This document shows positions 40,490-51,035 of a stretch of DNA of 64,000 nucleotides, in pieces (within the stretch, counting starts at the first letter, position 1; each line of letters opens with the position of its first letter). The notes under the pieces were generated by a model, which had not been told where the DNA came from, did no database searches, and saw only the letters and a list, made by a program, of their open reading frames with translations. A program made the position numbers and the translations under genes. The stretch covers positions 62,001-126,000 of the forward strand of contig JAPFFF010000078.1 in the NCBI GenBank assembly GCA_039105265.1, written 5' to 3'. Origin of the DNA: Tritrichomonas musculus. Its lineage: Eukaryota > Parabasalia > Tritrichomonadida > Tritrichomonadidae.

Positions 40490-41164
40490 ATGAATGATGC
40501 TGAGCAATACTTGGATTTAATCGCTGAAAATGCCCAAATCAAAGCAGAAATTCAATCGTTGAAAACATACGGTAATTTAATTCGATACTTTGACAGAAGA
40601 ATCCTCAAAATATGCTCAGATCAAGCATTAGGTAAAAATAGAGAAGTTCCACAGTTGGATGAAACAATTTCTCAAATCAAGCTTGGAATTCCGCCTGTTG
40701 AGAGCGCAGAATCATTCAAGCAAATCATGATTGCCGAGCGTAATTCAAAATTTTCGGAAAAGCACAAAGCCCAAATATCTAAATATAATATGATCAAAGA
40801 AAATTTTCAAAAAAAATACGAGGCTCTTAAAAATTCAATTCATCTTTTAGAATCTACAATATATGAGCATAATCAAAAAATAAGCGAAAGTGAAACTATT
40901 CAAACCAATTTACAAAATCAAATGAATGACATTCAAACTTCTATTAATGAGTCAAATATGAAACTTACTGCTCTTCGTCAAGAAGTTGAGCAATTACAAG
41001 CTTCTAATCTAGAATTAAAAAGAATTGGTGATAAAGCTCAAAAAGAATTGATACAATATATCCAAAGCCAAAAATGTGATTCTAAGTCAAGTGATTCACT
41101 TAATAATATTGTAAATAACCTTAAAAAGGTTAATTCATACTCAACTGAATCGATTAATGAATAA
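40490..41164 (+). CDS. 224-residue coiled-coil protein
   Basis: The protein starts at ATG 40490 after a leader with TTTATTTATTTTATAATTAC. Residues about 1-30 (LDLIAENAQIKAEIQSLKTYGNL) and about 95-205 form two coiled coils, the second long and continuous (LLESTIYEHNQKISESE to LKRIGDKAQKELI). Between them is a basic, less regular segment. It has no membrane segment, signal or enzymatic motif. Codon use matches the other host genes. It lies between a BspA gene and IFT139, which gives no functional hint. A structural role in the cytoskeleton is a guess. Confidence 0.75.
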   Translation: MNDAEQYLDLIAENAQIKAEIQSLKTYGNLIRYFDRRILKICSDQALGKNREVPQLDETISQIKLGIPPVESAESFKQIMIAERNSKFSEKHKAQISKYNMIKENFQKKYEALKNSIHLLESTIYEHNQKISESETIQTNLQNQMNDIQTSINESNMKLTALRQEVEQLQASNLELKRIGDKAQKELIQYIQSQKCDSKSSDSLNNIVNNLKKVNSYSTESINE

Positions 41165-41536
41165 TTAAGTATGTATATTAACCATAATTACTTTTTTCGG
41201 GAAAATATTATTTGTTTAAAATATTAATATTTTATAATTTTTATAGTTTTTTATATTTTCAATGATAAAAATGGTTTATTAGTTACTTATGAATTGGAAT
41301 CATTAGATATATTAAAACATTTTCATATTTTTAATGAAATCAGATATATATTTTCATTATTAAATTTGATTTTGAATTCAAAATCAATTAAATTAATAAT
41401 CACATACAATTTTTAAATAATGCAAGTTAAAAAAAATAATTCTTCAAAAAAACAGATTTAATCAATCAAAATTAAAAATTTTTTAAATTATAACAAAAAA
41501 TAAAATTAAAATTTAGAATAGTTTATTTATTAATCT
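41165..41536. other. convergent intergenic region
   Basis: AT-rich, shared 3' flanks of the coiled-coil gene and the IFT139 gene. Nothing else is seen. Confidence 0.5.
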
Positions 41537-44500
41537 TTATGGCCGCAGCATTGCGCAGCAAGGAAGGAAGATGGTCTCCTTCAGCTTCGGATAGTTCGGG
41601 TGAGTCTCCATAATAATTCTGCACACTTTAATGGCGTCTACGGGGTCCTCCATTCTCATATAATTGAGTGCCAATTTGAATCCAGTTCCGAGCTGGGTAT
41701 GCGAAGACAAATCCCAAGCGTGTTTGTAAGCATCGACTGCGTTTAAGTAATCCTTTTTCTTTTCGCAAAGGGCCGCCTTCAACTCCCAAGCCTTGTTGCA
41801 ACTCTTGTTCAATTCCAATGCCTTATCGACGTATTTTTCAGCTTCGTCGGGCTGCTGTTCTTTGATAGAAATGTAAGTCATCATTAAGAAAGCCTCCACG
41901 TAGATTGACACGTTCATATGATCAGGTTCGCCATGCACAATTCCATTCAATAACTTTGTCGCTTCACGTTGCTGATCGAGACGAATGAAGCACTTACATT
42001 TTCCGATCATTGCATTCAAATCTTCATCGTCTCCTTCCTTGAAGATCTCAAGAGCTTCAGTAACTGACTCAGTCGTGTTTGCTGACAAAAGAAGCATCGC
42101 ACGAAGTTGTTGAATGTCAGATTGTGTTGGATCAAATCGTGTTAAAACTTTCTTCGCAGCATCGAGATCTTTCGATGTCGCTAAAGGCTTCGTCTCACAC
42201 CAGTTAAACTTCTGATTCGGATTGACATAAATCATGAAAATTAACTGCAACGATTGTGGTCCCCATTCAGAGTCATTTCGACACTTACTCAAAATTTTGA
42301 GAGCATTTTGGGGGTTACCAGTATAAACGTTATATAAACCTCTACAAAAGTTTAAGCCCGCGTCTTCTTTATTTGGACACTTTTCAAAAAGTGGAGGTAT
42401 TAAATCTAATTGACCTTCTTGGGCATAACGTTCAATTAAACGAACTAACGTACGATAGAAAGTCGGCGTTTTATTGAATGCTTCCTCAAGATCACTCAGG
42501 CCTTCAGCCTCAGAGACTTCGGCGATCATCAAAGCTGCCTCTTCGCAATTTGGATCAATTCTAAGCAGCTGTTGACAAATTTCTTGGCACTTTTCACGTT
42601 CGTTTCTTTGAAGTCTAAGTCTGGCTAAAGAGAGGAGAATTTTATTCGACGTTTGATCAAGTTGTAAAGCCTTTTCAAGAGCTTCAATTGCATTTTTCTT
42701 ATCGTCACGTTCAAGGCAAATGTTGGAGTAACGTTGATAAAGAGAAGCAGCCTTTGCTTTAAGCTCGTTTACATAATCGGAAGGTATATCTGTTCTTCCT
42801 TCAGTTAGCAGACGATCATAAATTGAGAGTGCCTCTTGAATTTCTTCATTAGATTGCTCAATGTCTCCACTTTTTGAGTCTATTTCAGAAAGAAGCTCAG
42901 AAAATTCAGCATTTGCAGACTGACTTTCCCAATCCATTCTATCGACGTCGATCAGTTGCATTGCTTCAAGGCAAGAATCACGAGCTTCATCAAGACGACG
43001 AAGTTTGATTAGAGTTCGACATAATTCAAGCTGTGCTTGAATGCTTGGCATGTCAGGGCCGCTGTTCATTGAATTAATGTCATTGTTGCTGTTAGAACTA
43101 GCAAGGCCAACTTTAATTGCATGATTGTAAGCTGCCAAGGCTGCTTCAAAATCATGAACAGTCATTAAGGCACGTGCAAGATGCAATGCAACTTGCTGGT
43201 CTGTTGGATCACAAGAGATTGCTTTATTGAAGCAGTCAACTGCGTCATTAAACATTTTAACATTCATAAAGGCATCGCCAAGGAGCACATAAGTTGTCTT
43301 GTTTGGATTCACCTTACCAAGTTCTTTGAAGCATCGAATGTAGGCTGCTTTATCATTCAGCTTATTCATGTAGATTTTGGCAGCTTTCTTTCGTGCTTGT
43401 GTAAAAACAGTAGAATTGGAATCAATAGCTTCGAGAATGTCAAGTCCTTCACGAACTCGATTTGTATCAGATAAAATTTTGGCTTGATAAAGCTTGATTC
43501 TGTCTTCATCGGGAGTTCCAGACCACTTTGTTAAGGCTTCTGAAATGGTGGACATTGCCATATCAATTTCATTATTCTTCTTCTGACAACGTGAAAGGAA
43601 TAAGTAAACATTCACTTTCTCATTGTCTGAAGAACTTTGATACTCTTGGCCTTTCATCACATCTTTGAGAGTCTTAATTGCATTCTCAAATTGTCCTCGT
43701 GCTTCATTTAATTGTGCGTTAATCATGTTAAATCGAAGCGAATTTCGAATTCCAAAATCAAATGAAACAGCACGATTTAAACTTGCTTCAGCTTCATCAA
43801 ATTGCTTCGTTTGAAGTCGAACTTGTGCAAGCAAAAGATGACATTGTGATGCATTAAATCCCCAACGGCTTTGAAGTACACTCATAATGGCCTTCGTCGC
43901 TTGTTGGTACCTTCCTTCGCCGAATGCAAGAACTGCCAAATAATATGAAAACGGAATTGCCCCTGGAACCAGTTCTAGAACATTTGCAATGATATCGCAA
44001 ACAGGGCCGTTTCGAGGACGAGTTACTGTTTTTTCCAATGTGTTACAATAATTGATAACTTCTGTTAAAGCGCTTGAAAAAGTTCCCAAGTCAAGTTTAA
44101 TGAAATTTTCAATATAAAGATCAATTGGATGCGTTATTGCCTTATCTTCGCTCAGCATGCGTGCGCTTTGAGGAGTGAACAATTGCTGCATGTTGTCTAC
44201 ATGCTTCTTTAATGCATTTATTAAGGAATCAACACTTTCTTGATCAGTGCCACTTGATATTCGCATATATTTGGAATGCATGTAAGCAATGTCTAACGTT
44301 ACATTGCCTCCTGCCATTGCTTCAAGAAATTCAAGCTGATCATGAGCATCTGATAATTGATTAGTGGAAATGTAACAATCAACTAGACCTGCTAAAGCAT
44401 CCATTGACTCCGATGATGCAACCAAAGCATTTTGAAAAACATCTTTGGCATCTAACGGCTTTTTCATAGAAAATAATAAACGGCCATGCATAACTAAAAC

Positions 44501-45472
44501 TTCAGCGTCTTCTTTATGTGAACGAGCTACAACACCAAAAGTAGTGAGACATCGACGGACAATTTCAATGTCATCCCAACTGAGTGATGAAAGAAGCTTA
44601 ACAACGTTTAGACAATAAGTGCTGTTTTCAATTTCAAAACGGTCAATGCAATCGCATAAGCTATTTACTGATTTCTTGGCACTTTCAAGGTCGCCAACTT
44701 GGCTTAGATAAAAAATGGAATTAATAAGATGTTCTTCACAATCAGAGATGCATTTGCCTGTGGCTTCAGCACAACTTTCCATTGCAAGATCCCAATTATT
44801 CATGCAAATGTAAACTCGCGCTCTTTCTAAGGCAATTTCTGGAAATTCACACATCCCTGATAATTGAACAAATATTTGAATTGAATCTTGCCATCGACTG
44901 GCTGATGCATAATACATTGCTTTACCATATATAACAAATGGATCAGCCGGACGATTGGTAGTTGAAGATTCTGCTGCTGCCATGTCAAACCAACGACCAC
45001 TATTCCTATCACCAGTTGTAAGTTTGATCCAACCAACTAAAGCAGCGGCACTTTTATTGGCTGGAGCTTGCGTAGTTAGGGGTTGTACTAAGTTTAATGC
45101 TGTAGTTAAATCACCGGTTAACCAAAATATTTGAGCGGCTTGTACAATCATGGAGGCATTGGCACTCTTTTGAAGTTCGTCTATTTCGTTTTCTAATTGT
45201 GTAATTGATGCAAAATCTTGATTTTTGGCCATTTTGTGAATGCATAATTGAGCAACTGATATTGGTAATCCCATTGCTAGTCGATTTGTAATTTTTTGTA
45301 TTGTCGCTAAACCTGCGCTTGTTTTGCCTTCTGCTGCACTGGCTAATGAATCCCAAATTAAAAATAAAGGATCAACACCGTTTTCTTTTAGAAATTGTGA
45401 ACATAATACATGAATATGTCCATACATTTTCTGTCTCCAGTAATAAAATATTCTCTCGAAGTATAATTTCAT
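41537..45472 (-). CDS. IFT139: intraflagellar transport protein 139 (TTC21B homologue)
   Basis: A 1311-residue protein made almost wholly of tetratricopeptide repeats, the size of IFT139/TTC21B (about 1310-1320 in other eukaryotes). The N-terminus FERIFYYWRQKMYGHIHVLCSQFL...DPLFLIWDSLASAAEGKTSAGLATI matches the conserved opening of this family (short first helix, then a tripartite repeat). TPR units with the W-L-G-Y-A-F-A-P pattern continue to the end, for example LGDAFMNVKMFNDAVDCFNKAISCDPTDQQVALHLARAL is typical in composition. It is a subunit of the IFT-A complex, which drives retrograde transport in the flagellum and brings in some membrane proteins. Trichomonads are flagellated, so the role fits. 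The gene has relatively G+C-rich, even codon use compared with its surroundings. The start ATG at 45472 is supported by the family alignment. Confidence 0.9.
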   Translation of the reverse strand: MKLYFERIFYYWRQKMYGHIHVLCSQFLKENGVDPLFLIWDSLASAAEGKTSAGLATIQKITNRLAMGLPISVAQLCIHKMAKNQDFASITQLENEIDELQKSANASMIVQAAQIFWLTGDLTTALNLVQPLTTQAPANKSAAALVGWIKLTTGDRNSGRWFDMAAAESSTTNRPADPFVIYGKAMYYASASRWQDSIQIFVQLSGMCEFPEIALERARVYICMNNWDLAMESCAEATGKCISDCEEHLINSIFYLSQVGDLESAKKSVNSLCDCIDRFEIENSTYCLNVVKLLSSLSWDDIEIVRRCLTTFGVVARSHKEDAEVLVMHGRLLFSMKKPLDAKDVFQNALVASSESMDALAGLVDCYISTNQLSDAHDQLEFLEAMAGGNVTLDIAYMHSKYMRISSGTDQESVDSLINALKKHVDNMQQLFTPQSARMLSEDKAITHPIDLYIENFIKLDLGTFSSALTEVINYCNTLEKTVTRPRNGPVCDIIANVLELVPGAIPFSYYLAVLAFGEGRYQQATKAIMSVLQSRWGFNASQCHLLLAQVRLQTKQFDEAEASLNRAVSFDFGIRNSLRFNMINAQLNEARGQFENAIKTLKDVMKGQEYQSSSDNEKVNVYLFLSRCQKKNNEIDMAMSTISEALTKWSGTPDEDRIKLYQAKILSDTNRVREGLDILEAIDSNSTVFTQARKKAAKIYMNKLNDKAAYIRCFKELGKVNPNKTTYVLLGDAFMNVKMFNDAVDCFNKAISCDPTDQQVALHLARALMTVHDFEAALAAYNHAIKVGLASSNSNNDINSMNSGPDMPSIQAQLELCRTLIKLRRLDEARDSCLEAMQLIDVDRMDWESQSANAEFSELLSEIDSKSGDIEQSNEEIQEALSIYDRLLTEGRTDIPSDYVNELKAKAASLYQRYSNICLERDDKKNAIEALEKALQLDQTSNKILLSLARLRLQRNEREKCQEICQQLLRIDPNCEEAALMIAEVSEAEGLSDLEEAFNKTPTFYRTLVRLIERYAQEGQLDLIPPLFEKCPNKEDAGLNFCRGLYNVYTGNPQNALKILSKCRNDSEWGPQSLQLIFMIYVNPNQKFNWCETKPLATSKDLDAAKKVLTRFDPTQSDIQQLRAMLLLSANTTESVTEALEIFKEGDDEDLNAMIGKCKCFIRLDQQREATKLLNGIVHGEPDHMNVSIYVEAFLMMTYISIKEQQPDEAEKYVDKALELNKSCNKAWELKAALCEKKKDYLNAVDAYKHAWDLSSHTQLGTGFKLALNYMRMEDPVDAIKVCRIIMETHPNYPKLKETIFLPCCAMLRP

Positions 45473-46489
45473 TTGTTGTTTGTGTTTAAAAGCTGAGTTA
45501 TTTTAGTTCTTGTTTAATAAAATCTTTTATAAAAACGAAGATTTTATGATGGTAAAATAATTGACCTATATCCTTTGAATTAATTAGATAACGAACATTT
45601 GTCTGTTTTAAAATTCTCACTATTGAGGTATTTTTCAACAACAAAAATTTTATTGATTACCATTTCCAGTTAATATCAAAACATATCTCAATTAGAAAAT
45701 TGTTCAACAATAAATCTCAAATGTAAATTTAAGGCCCATCAATCAAAAATTATATTTTACTACCAAAAAAAAAAAAAAAAAATGTTTTAACATTATATAA
45801 TACGAATGGGTTTCTTTCATAGTCTTGATTTCTAATTTTTGATCTAAAATTATTCAAAATTATAATTGATTTAGATTCAAAGTCTTTGGTAATATAATAT
45901 TAACTCAAAATAATAATAGGTCAATATTAGATATTAATATCTTTTTTACTATATATATAAAATTTGTAAAGGCTAATAAAAAAAATCTCAAATATGAATG
46001 TCTTTATAAACCTTTTGATTAATTGGAAGTCATCTTTTTTAGTTTTTGTTGAGAAATATTGTTTTGTTTTATATTAATTTTTGAAATGTTTTAAAATGAG
46101 ATATTTTTTAATAATAATTTTTTAGTAGAATCATTATGGAAACTGATCAAAAAAAAAAGAAGAAGATAAAAAGTGATGTTTAGCATCAATGTATCTTATT
46201 TTATAGTCTAAATATGAGTCAAATTGTTGAAGAGAAGAAATTTTTTGTATTGCTTTTAATATTGAAAAAATAATATTTTTCTGAAATATTCAAATTTCAA
46301 ATAAGTATCATTTTTATTATTATTATTGTTATATTTTGATAATAATAATAATAAATTTATAATTGGTATTTGTTGGGAGAAAAAAAAAAAACTGAAAAAT
46401 TGAATGAAAAATTTGTTTTTAATTGAATAATATAATTGAATTTGAATTTATTGAAAAAATTATTTTTCAATTATAAAAAATTATTTTCA
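45473..46489. other. divergent intergenic region
   Basis: About 1 kb of AT-rich DNA with an A-run at 45763-45782 and ATT/AAT trinucleotide runs near 46311-46360. No gene or element is seen. Confidence 0.5.
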
Positions 46490-47434
46490 ATGGATGATGA
46501 TAAAACTCGTCAAGAACTTTTCAAGGTTGGTACTCATATCGAAGATTATGTTATTGTAGGTACCCTTGGTCATGGTGGTTACGCTTTTGTTTATCAAGTA
46601 ATAGATCCGGCTACATCTTCTCTTTATGCAATGAAAATTGAACCTTATAGACCAAACCGAAGAGGTCTTGATCATGAAATTAAGATTCTAAAATTTCTTA
46701 ATGACGATTATTTTCCAAAAGTAATTAAAGATGGTAAATTTAATGAATATCAATATTTAGTTATGAATGAATTTTTACCTTCAATCAACGATGTTAGAAA
46801 AGCTCATAATGATGCATTTGATTCAGTAGCTGCGTTTCATGTTTCTTTGGAAATGTTAAAAATCATTGGAATTTTGCATCAAAAAGGTCTTCTTCATCTT
46901 GATATTAAGCCATCCAACTTTATGATGAATTTAAATGAAGATGTTCCAATTGTATTAATTGATTTCGGATTTGCAATGCCAATTAAAAATGCAAATACAA
47001 ATGTTTCTTCGAATTTTGTTGGAACCCGACGCTACGCATCAATTAATTGTCATAAAAAACGACCATTAGGACGATGCGATGATTTGATAAGTTGGTTTTA
47101 TGTTTTTTGGGAATTATTGTCAAAAAATCTACCATGGAAAGATACTAAAACCAAAGAAGAAGCACTTAAAATGAAGGAAGATGTCATTGGTGATTTATCG
47201 GAATATTCTAAGAATCTTGCCAAAATTTATGAATATTTAATAAATCTTCAGCCTACTGACGAGCCAGATTATGGTTATGTACAATTTTTAATGAGAAGCG
47301 AAATGGAAAAGCAAAATGTCACATTTGAATTTGATTGGTTGAATTTTATTCAATCTGAAACACAATTTATAAAAATGTCTTCAATGAAACGAAATAGGAA
47401 ATTATCAATGCAAGGAGAATGCGATATTTGTTAA
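46490..47434 (+). CDS. CK1-clan Ser/Thr protein kinase with HLD catalytic loop
   Basis: I start at ATG 46490 (MDDDKTRQELFKVG); the frame upstream begins with TTG and reads a random Lys/Leu/Phe leader. The 314-residue protein has a full kinase fold: Gly-rich loop GTLGHGGYAFVYQV (about 24-37), Lys49 in YAMKIE, Glu63, the catalytic loop HLDIKPSNF (136-144), DFG at 158-160, and the CK1-type activation segment GTRRYASINCHKKR followed by RCDDLISWFYVFWELL and LPW. These last motifs place it in the CK1/TTBK clan. The Arg of HRD is Leu, as in many CK1 members that do not need activation-loop phosphorylation. About 60 residues after the core carry no known domain. All catalytic residues are present, so it should be active. 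Confidence 0.9.
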   Translation: MDDDKTRQELFKVGTHIEDYVIVGTLGHGGYAFVYQVIDPATSSLYAMKIEPYRPNRRGLDHEIKILKFLNDDYFPKVIKDGKFNEYQYLVMNEFLPSINDVRKAHNDAFDSVAAFHVSLEMLKIIGILHQKGLLHLDIKPSNFMMNLNEDVPIVLIDFGFAMPIKNANTNVSSNFVGTRRYASINCHKKRPLGRCDDLISWFYVFWELLSKNLPWKDTKTKEEALKMKEDVIGDLSEYSKNLAKIYEYLINLQPTDEPDYGYVQFLMRSEMEKQNVTFEFDWLNFIQSETQFIKMSSMKRNRKLSMQGECDIC

Positions 47435-48146
47435 TAAAATAGAATGTATTTTTTAAATATTTAAACTTTTTTTTTTTTAAGAAAATCTATATTTTTCTGA
47501 ATATAAACTATGCAAAAAGTGGTATCGTACTTTAGAGATTTTGCTTTCTCTTTCAAAATTTTCGGATGACTCATGTAAGAATATTAAAATATTTTTCGTT
47601 ATGTATGAAAATAGTCCGAGATCATTCCTAAAACAATTGATTTGGCTATAGAAGGAAACTTTTTGAATAAAAGAATGACTGGCAAAATCATGAACTATTA
47701 AAAAAGGTTATATATCGTTTTATTCTATCAAAAAAGGCGGTCATTTAATTTATTTATTATCATGAGAGTTTTTTCTGATATATAACAGTTGATTTGAGGT
47801 TTAAAATGATCATTTTTACCGGTCTCTCTTTTCAAATAAAGTATATTTTTGTGATTGAGACTCTATAAGTTAGCTGTCTCATATAGGGGGTGATTATTGA
47901 ATGATTACCACAGCAGATACCGATAAATCGCAAACAATCAAAATCTCAAAACAATATTAATATAATTTCATTATTAAGAAAATAAAACCTGATGATTTAA
48001 TGAATAATGAACAATTTGAAACAGCAAATATTAAAAAAAAATTATTACAATGATCCCTTTTGATAGATCAAGTTTCGAATTTATCTCATTTATAGATTTT
48101 TTATTACTTTACGTAAAATGATTATTCTGTTTCCCAAGTAGATTCA
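47435..48146. other. gene-free stretch
   Basis: AT-rich, with AATAAAATAG soon after the kinase stop. No gene, repeat or element recognised. Confidence 0.5.
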
Positions 48147-49062
48147 TTAGCAAGTAAATCTATTCTCTTTAGTATTGTACAAAACAAAAAATTCAAATAA
48201 GAGATTGTCGAACAAAAATTCATCAAGCATTTGGAACAGATGCTTATATTTCCAAAATTTAATATTATGAATACTTTTCTCTGGAAAAGCAATGCTAAAC
48301 ATTGATATCACAAAAAAGAATACCATCATTATATCAACCTCATTGTATTCACTAACTTTTTGGACTAAAAATCTTGCCTTAATTGTGCCGTCTGTTATTG
48401 TATCTTCAGCCTCGAGATGAACTTCTCCATCAACAAATTTACCAACAACATATATTATATCATCTCTAACTAATTCATTCTTTGAAATATATTCATTATT
48501 TATTTCATTAATTCTTGTAGTTATTGCTTTAAATGTTGGTTTTAATGAACTCCTAAATCGATTACAAATATCAATCGCACCATTAATTGTTATGGCTGAT
48601 ATATCTGGATCGTCAAATTCACTGCCAAATTTGATGGCTGGTAGAGAGCTAGTTTCTTTATTGCACCAATCAAGAATTGGAGATAAATCTATTGTTTTTT
48701 GAACTGTTCTCATATATGGATCCAGAGGAATATCAGGTTATTCGGACAATCACGTATAATATCCAACATACTAGAGCCAGTATCCGAACTAACATCTTCA
48801 CTAATATCAGATAATAATCCCTGTTATTGTCCTCCAGTTTTTTGTACACCGTTAACTGTTCTAGATGCTGTTTGAACTCCTCGCGCGCTTAACTGTAAAC
48901 CAAGACTTGTCCCTCCCATGACTGTTCCTTCAATACCAAATGCTAATGCAACATCAGCTACGATTTCTATTTAATCTGTTTTGACTTTTAAATATTTTGT
49001 TTTAAGTAGTGATGGTTGTTCCGTTCGGGGGTCAGATAGAAATTCACTTATGACCGCCATTA
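48147..49062 (-). pseudogene. broken minus-strand coding remnant beside the Polinton edge
   Basis: The longest piece is a 188-codon frame at 48147-48713 with no recognised domain; it contains a hydrophobic part (IMMVFFFVISMFSIAF) near its C-terminal third. Protein-like sequence on the same strand continues to the right as far as the first 49-kb tandem repeat. It is broken, with about three breaks. It is more AT-rich than the Polinton and reads toward the host side, so it may be a decayed host gene, a decayed edge gene of this Polinton, or part of an older element. I cannot choose. Confidence 0.45.
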
Positions 49063-49362
49063 CTGCCCTAATTTAGAAGGCCATCTAACTATTTTTGAAT
49101 TGACACTAACTGATACTCATAACTAGGAATAATTGATCAGCATCATGGGGTCACATTGATGTTCACTTATGACCACTTATGACCGCCATTACAGCCCTAG
49201 TTTTGAAGGCCATCTAACTATTTTTGAATTGACACTAACTGTGATACCAACTGATACTCATGACTAGGAATAATTGATCAGCATCATGGGACTATATAGA
49301 TGTTCACTTATGACCGCCACTATTGCCCTAGTTTAGAAGGCCCCTAACTATTTTTGCATTTA
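49043..49362. repeat. tandem repeats at the left edge of the Polinton
   Basis: Three copies of a 119-141 bp unit starting TTCACTTATGACC begin at 49043, 49162 and 49303; the third is partial. Units share GAATTGACACTAACTG and AATTGATCAGCATCATGGG. The second has a small internal duplication of ACTTATGACC. Polintons often have repeats in their terminal inverted repeats; the other end is outside the window, so inversion cannot be seen. Confidence 0.8.
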
Positions 49363-49431
49363 TGCATTCGCATCGACCCCAAAAATAAACCTATTTTTAA
49401 ATTTGAATATTGATTTTTTTATCACCACCAA

Positions 49432-49917
49432 ATGGAATCATCCACAACCCATTTCAAGGTCTACGAATACATCAACACATTGATATCCCTATCATCAAAG
49501 CCTGATGAATTCTCAAAATGTAATTTCGCAATATTATGTGACAAGTTCCCATTCAGTTTGAAGAAATCGCTTTACCTTGCGAGGGTCCTATATGTATCAC
49601 TACAGACTAATACTGAAACCATTAGATTCTACCCAGATAAGCTCAAGGAGATGAACCTTGAGAACATATATTTGACATCCAACAGTAGACGTAAATTGAG
49701 TATCAACATGCATGAGTTCTTCGTAAATGGGAATACCGAAAAACATGAATTCAAGGAATGCCCGTATTACAACTATTCGATTGAGAAAACCAATATAAAC
49801 ACCAAGGATCTCATTGGTAAATTACGTGAAAAATACAATATTGTGGAACCTGATGTATTCATTGGTCAACATCAAGATTTGGTATTGGAAGCAGACCCTG
49901 ATATTGATTTTGTCTAA
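49432..49917 (+). CDS. Polinton ORF of unknown function, 161 aa
   Basis: The first gene of the element, starting at ATG 49432 behind a T-rich leader (GATTTTTTTATCACC). It is a soluble, mixed alpha/beta-looking protein without known motif; the middle has basic patches (NSRRKLSINMHEFF) and the C-terminus is acidic (EADPDIDFV). Its 3' end overlaps the end of the convergent ATPase gene by four bases, which supports both stops. Base composition matches the rest of the Polinton. Confidence 0.65.
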   Translation: MESSTTHFKVYEYINTLISLSSKPDEFSKCNFAILCDKFPFSLKKSLYLARVLYVSLQTNTETIRFYPDKLKEMNLENIYLTSNSRRKLSINMHEFFVNGNTEKHEFKECPYYNYSIEKTNINTKDLIGKLREKYNIVEPDVFIGQHQDLVLEADPDIDFV

Positions 49918-50855
49918 ATCTTACTATATATAACTTGCATATCGTGTTCAACAGTGTTCACCAATATGAAATCATGTCCAGATAAGGTTCTATATTTTTG
50001 CCACAACTCTTCGAATTCACAAGGTATGCTCACCTGCTGATATATGTAATTGAGTTTCTGTCGCGAGAACCCATTGAATATGAAGAATGATGTACAATTA
50101 TTTTTGTAATCAGTTGGCACACCTTTGAAGAACTGGATATTGATGTAAACGATTGAATTCTTATGGCGCAACTGTGTAATATAGTTTGTGAAGTATGATG
50201 ATTTCAACAGCTTACTCTTAATGAAATCCTCACAAAGGATTATCGTATTGAGTGGTACATTGGGTTTCCCAAGTTTGTTGATATGAAGGAACTCAAACAT
50301 TTGCTGCAACTTCTGTTCATCGACAATAATCTTCCCAACTGAGCTATATTTGTTATACAACTCTTTCCATAAATCGAGTTCCTTCAAATACCGTTCAGCA
50401 TTACTATCAGCGACAACCTCAATGGGCAAGTTGATGAGTTCACGTTGAGATTCAAATGTGGAATCATTTATAATACCATTTTTGCTCACATAGACTATCA
50501 TATGAAATGGGTTATTTTTGAGTCTACTCATTTGAATGATATCACGAATAACTGTGTGACTCTTACCTTTGCCTTGAGAAGCTACCAGTATGTTCAAAGT
50601 ATTGTACCAAGCATATATTCCGTTAGCGATTGGTCTTATGGATGCATTCGTGATTTTATCCCTATTTTTGGAATAGGCCTCACTCATAGCTTCATCAACA
50701 TCAAACCTCTTGGAAACCGGTTGCTGCTTCTGGAACATAGAACGCAGTTCCTGCTCAAATGTGTCAAAATCTATTGGCTCTCCACTGGAACTGTCTGATA
50801 ATTCGATAGATGTATAATCAAAAAGAGTTGGCTGCAGGCGTTTATAATACAACAT
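49914..50855 (-). CDS. Polinton genome-packaging ATPase (A32/FtsK-HerA type)
   Basis: A 313-residue protein with the P-loop ASQGKGKSHTVIRDI at about residues 90-105 and a hydrophobic Walker B strand NTIILCEDF at about 200-208. In Polintons and related viruses this ATPase drives DNA into the capsid. The N-terminal 75 residues are extra to the core. The length fits the family. The gene starts at ATG 50855, preceded at 50861-50870 by the recurrent TTTATTTTTG motif of this element (minus strand). It is followed on the same strand side by the genes for a small membrane protein, an unknown protein and the capsid protein, a virion-assembly block. Confidence 0.85.
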   Translation of the reverse strand: MLYYKRLQPTLFDYTSIELSDSSSGEPIDFDTFEQELRSMFQKQQPVSKRFDVDEAMSEAYSKNRDKITNASIRPIANGIYAWYNTLNILVASQGKGKSHTVIRDIIQMSRLKNNPFHMIVYVSKNGIINDSTFESQRELINLPIEVVADSNAERYLKELDLWKELYNKYSSVGKIIVDEQKLQQMFEFLHINKLGKPNVPLNTIILCEDFIKSKLLKSSYFTNYITQLRHKNSIVYINIQFFKGVPTDYKNNCTSFFIFNGFSRQKLNYIYQQVSIPCEFEELWQKYRTLSGHDFILVNTVEHDMQVIYSKI

Positions 50856-50860
50856 TTAAT

Positions 50861-50870
50861 CAAAAATAAA
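50861..50870 (-). promoter_or_regulatory. TTTATTTTTG motif before the ATPase gene
   Basis: On the minus strand TTTATTTTTG ends 5 bases before the ATG at 50855. The same word in the same place precedes four other genes of the element. Confidence 0.55.
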
Positions 50871-50875
50871 GCTTT

Positions 50876-51025
50876 TCAGGCGTATAATGTGCGTCTCAGC
50901 TCATCGGTCAACTCAGGTGGTTCATCCTCTGCAGTAAACGATACCAATATTAGTAGTTCAATTATGTTGGTCGCTAGTATCAACCCTAATAATATATTCA
51001 TGATGATCTCGCTTGCAAGTGACAT
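50876..51025 (-). CDS. small membrane protein of the Polinton, 49 aa
   Basis: A short frame between the ATPase gene and the next gene, from ATG 51025 to TGA at 50876. It reads MSLASEIIMNILLGLILATN and continues with IIELLILVSF, one clear membrane segment of about 22 residues, then an acidic tail (AEDEPPELTDELRR). An internal ATG at 51001 is a possible alternative start. It fills an otherwise empty gap in a compact element and has the same composition. Small membrane proteins occur in many large DNA viruses, but the function here is unknown. Confidence 0.5.
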   Translation of the reverse strand: MSLASEIIMNILLGLILATNIIELLILVSFTAEDEPPELTDELRRTLYA

Positions 51026-51035
51026 TTATGAAAAT

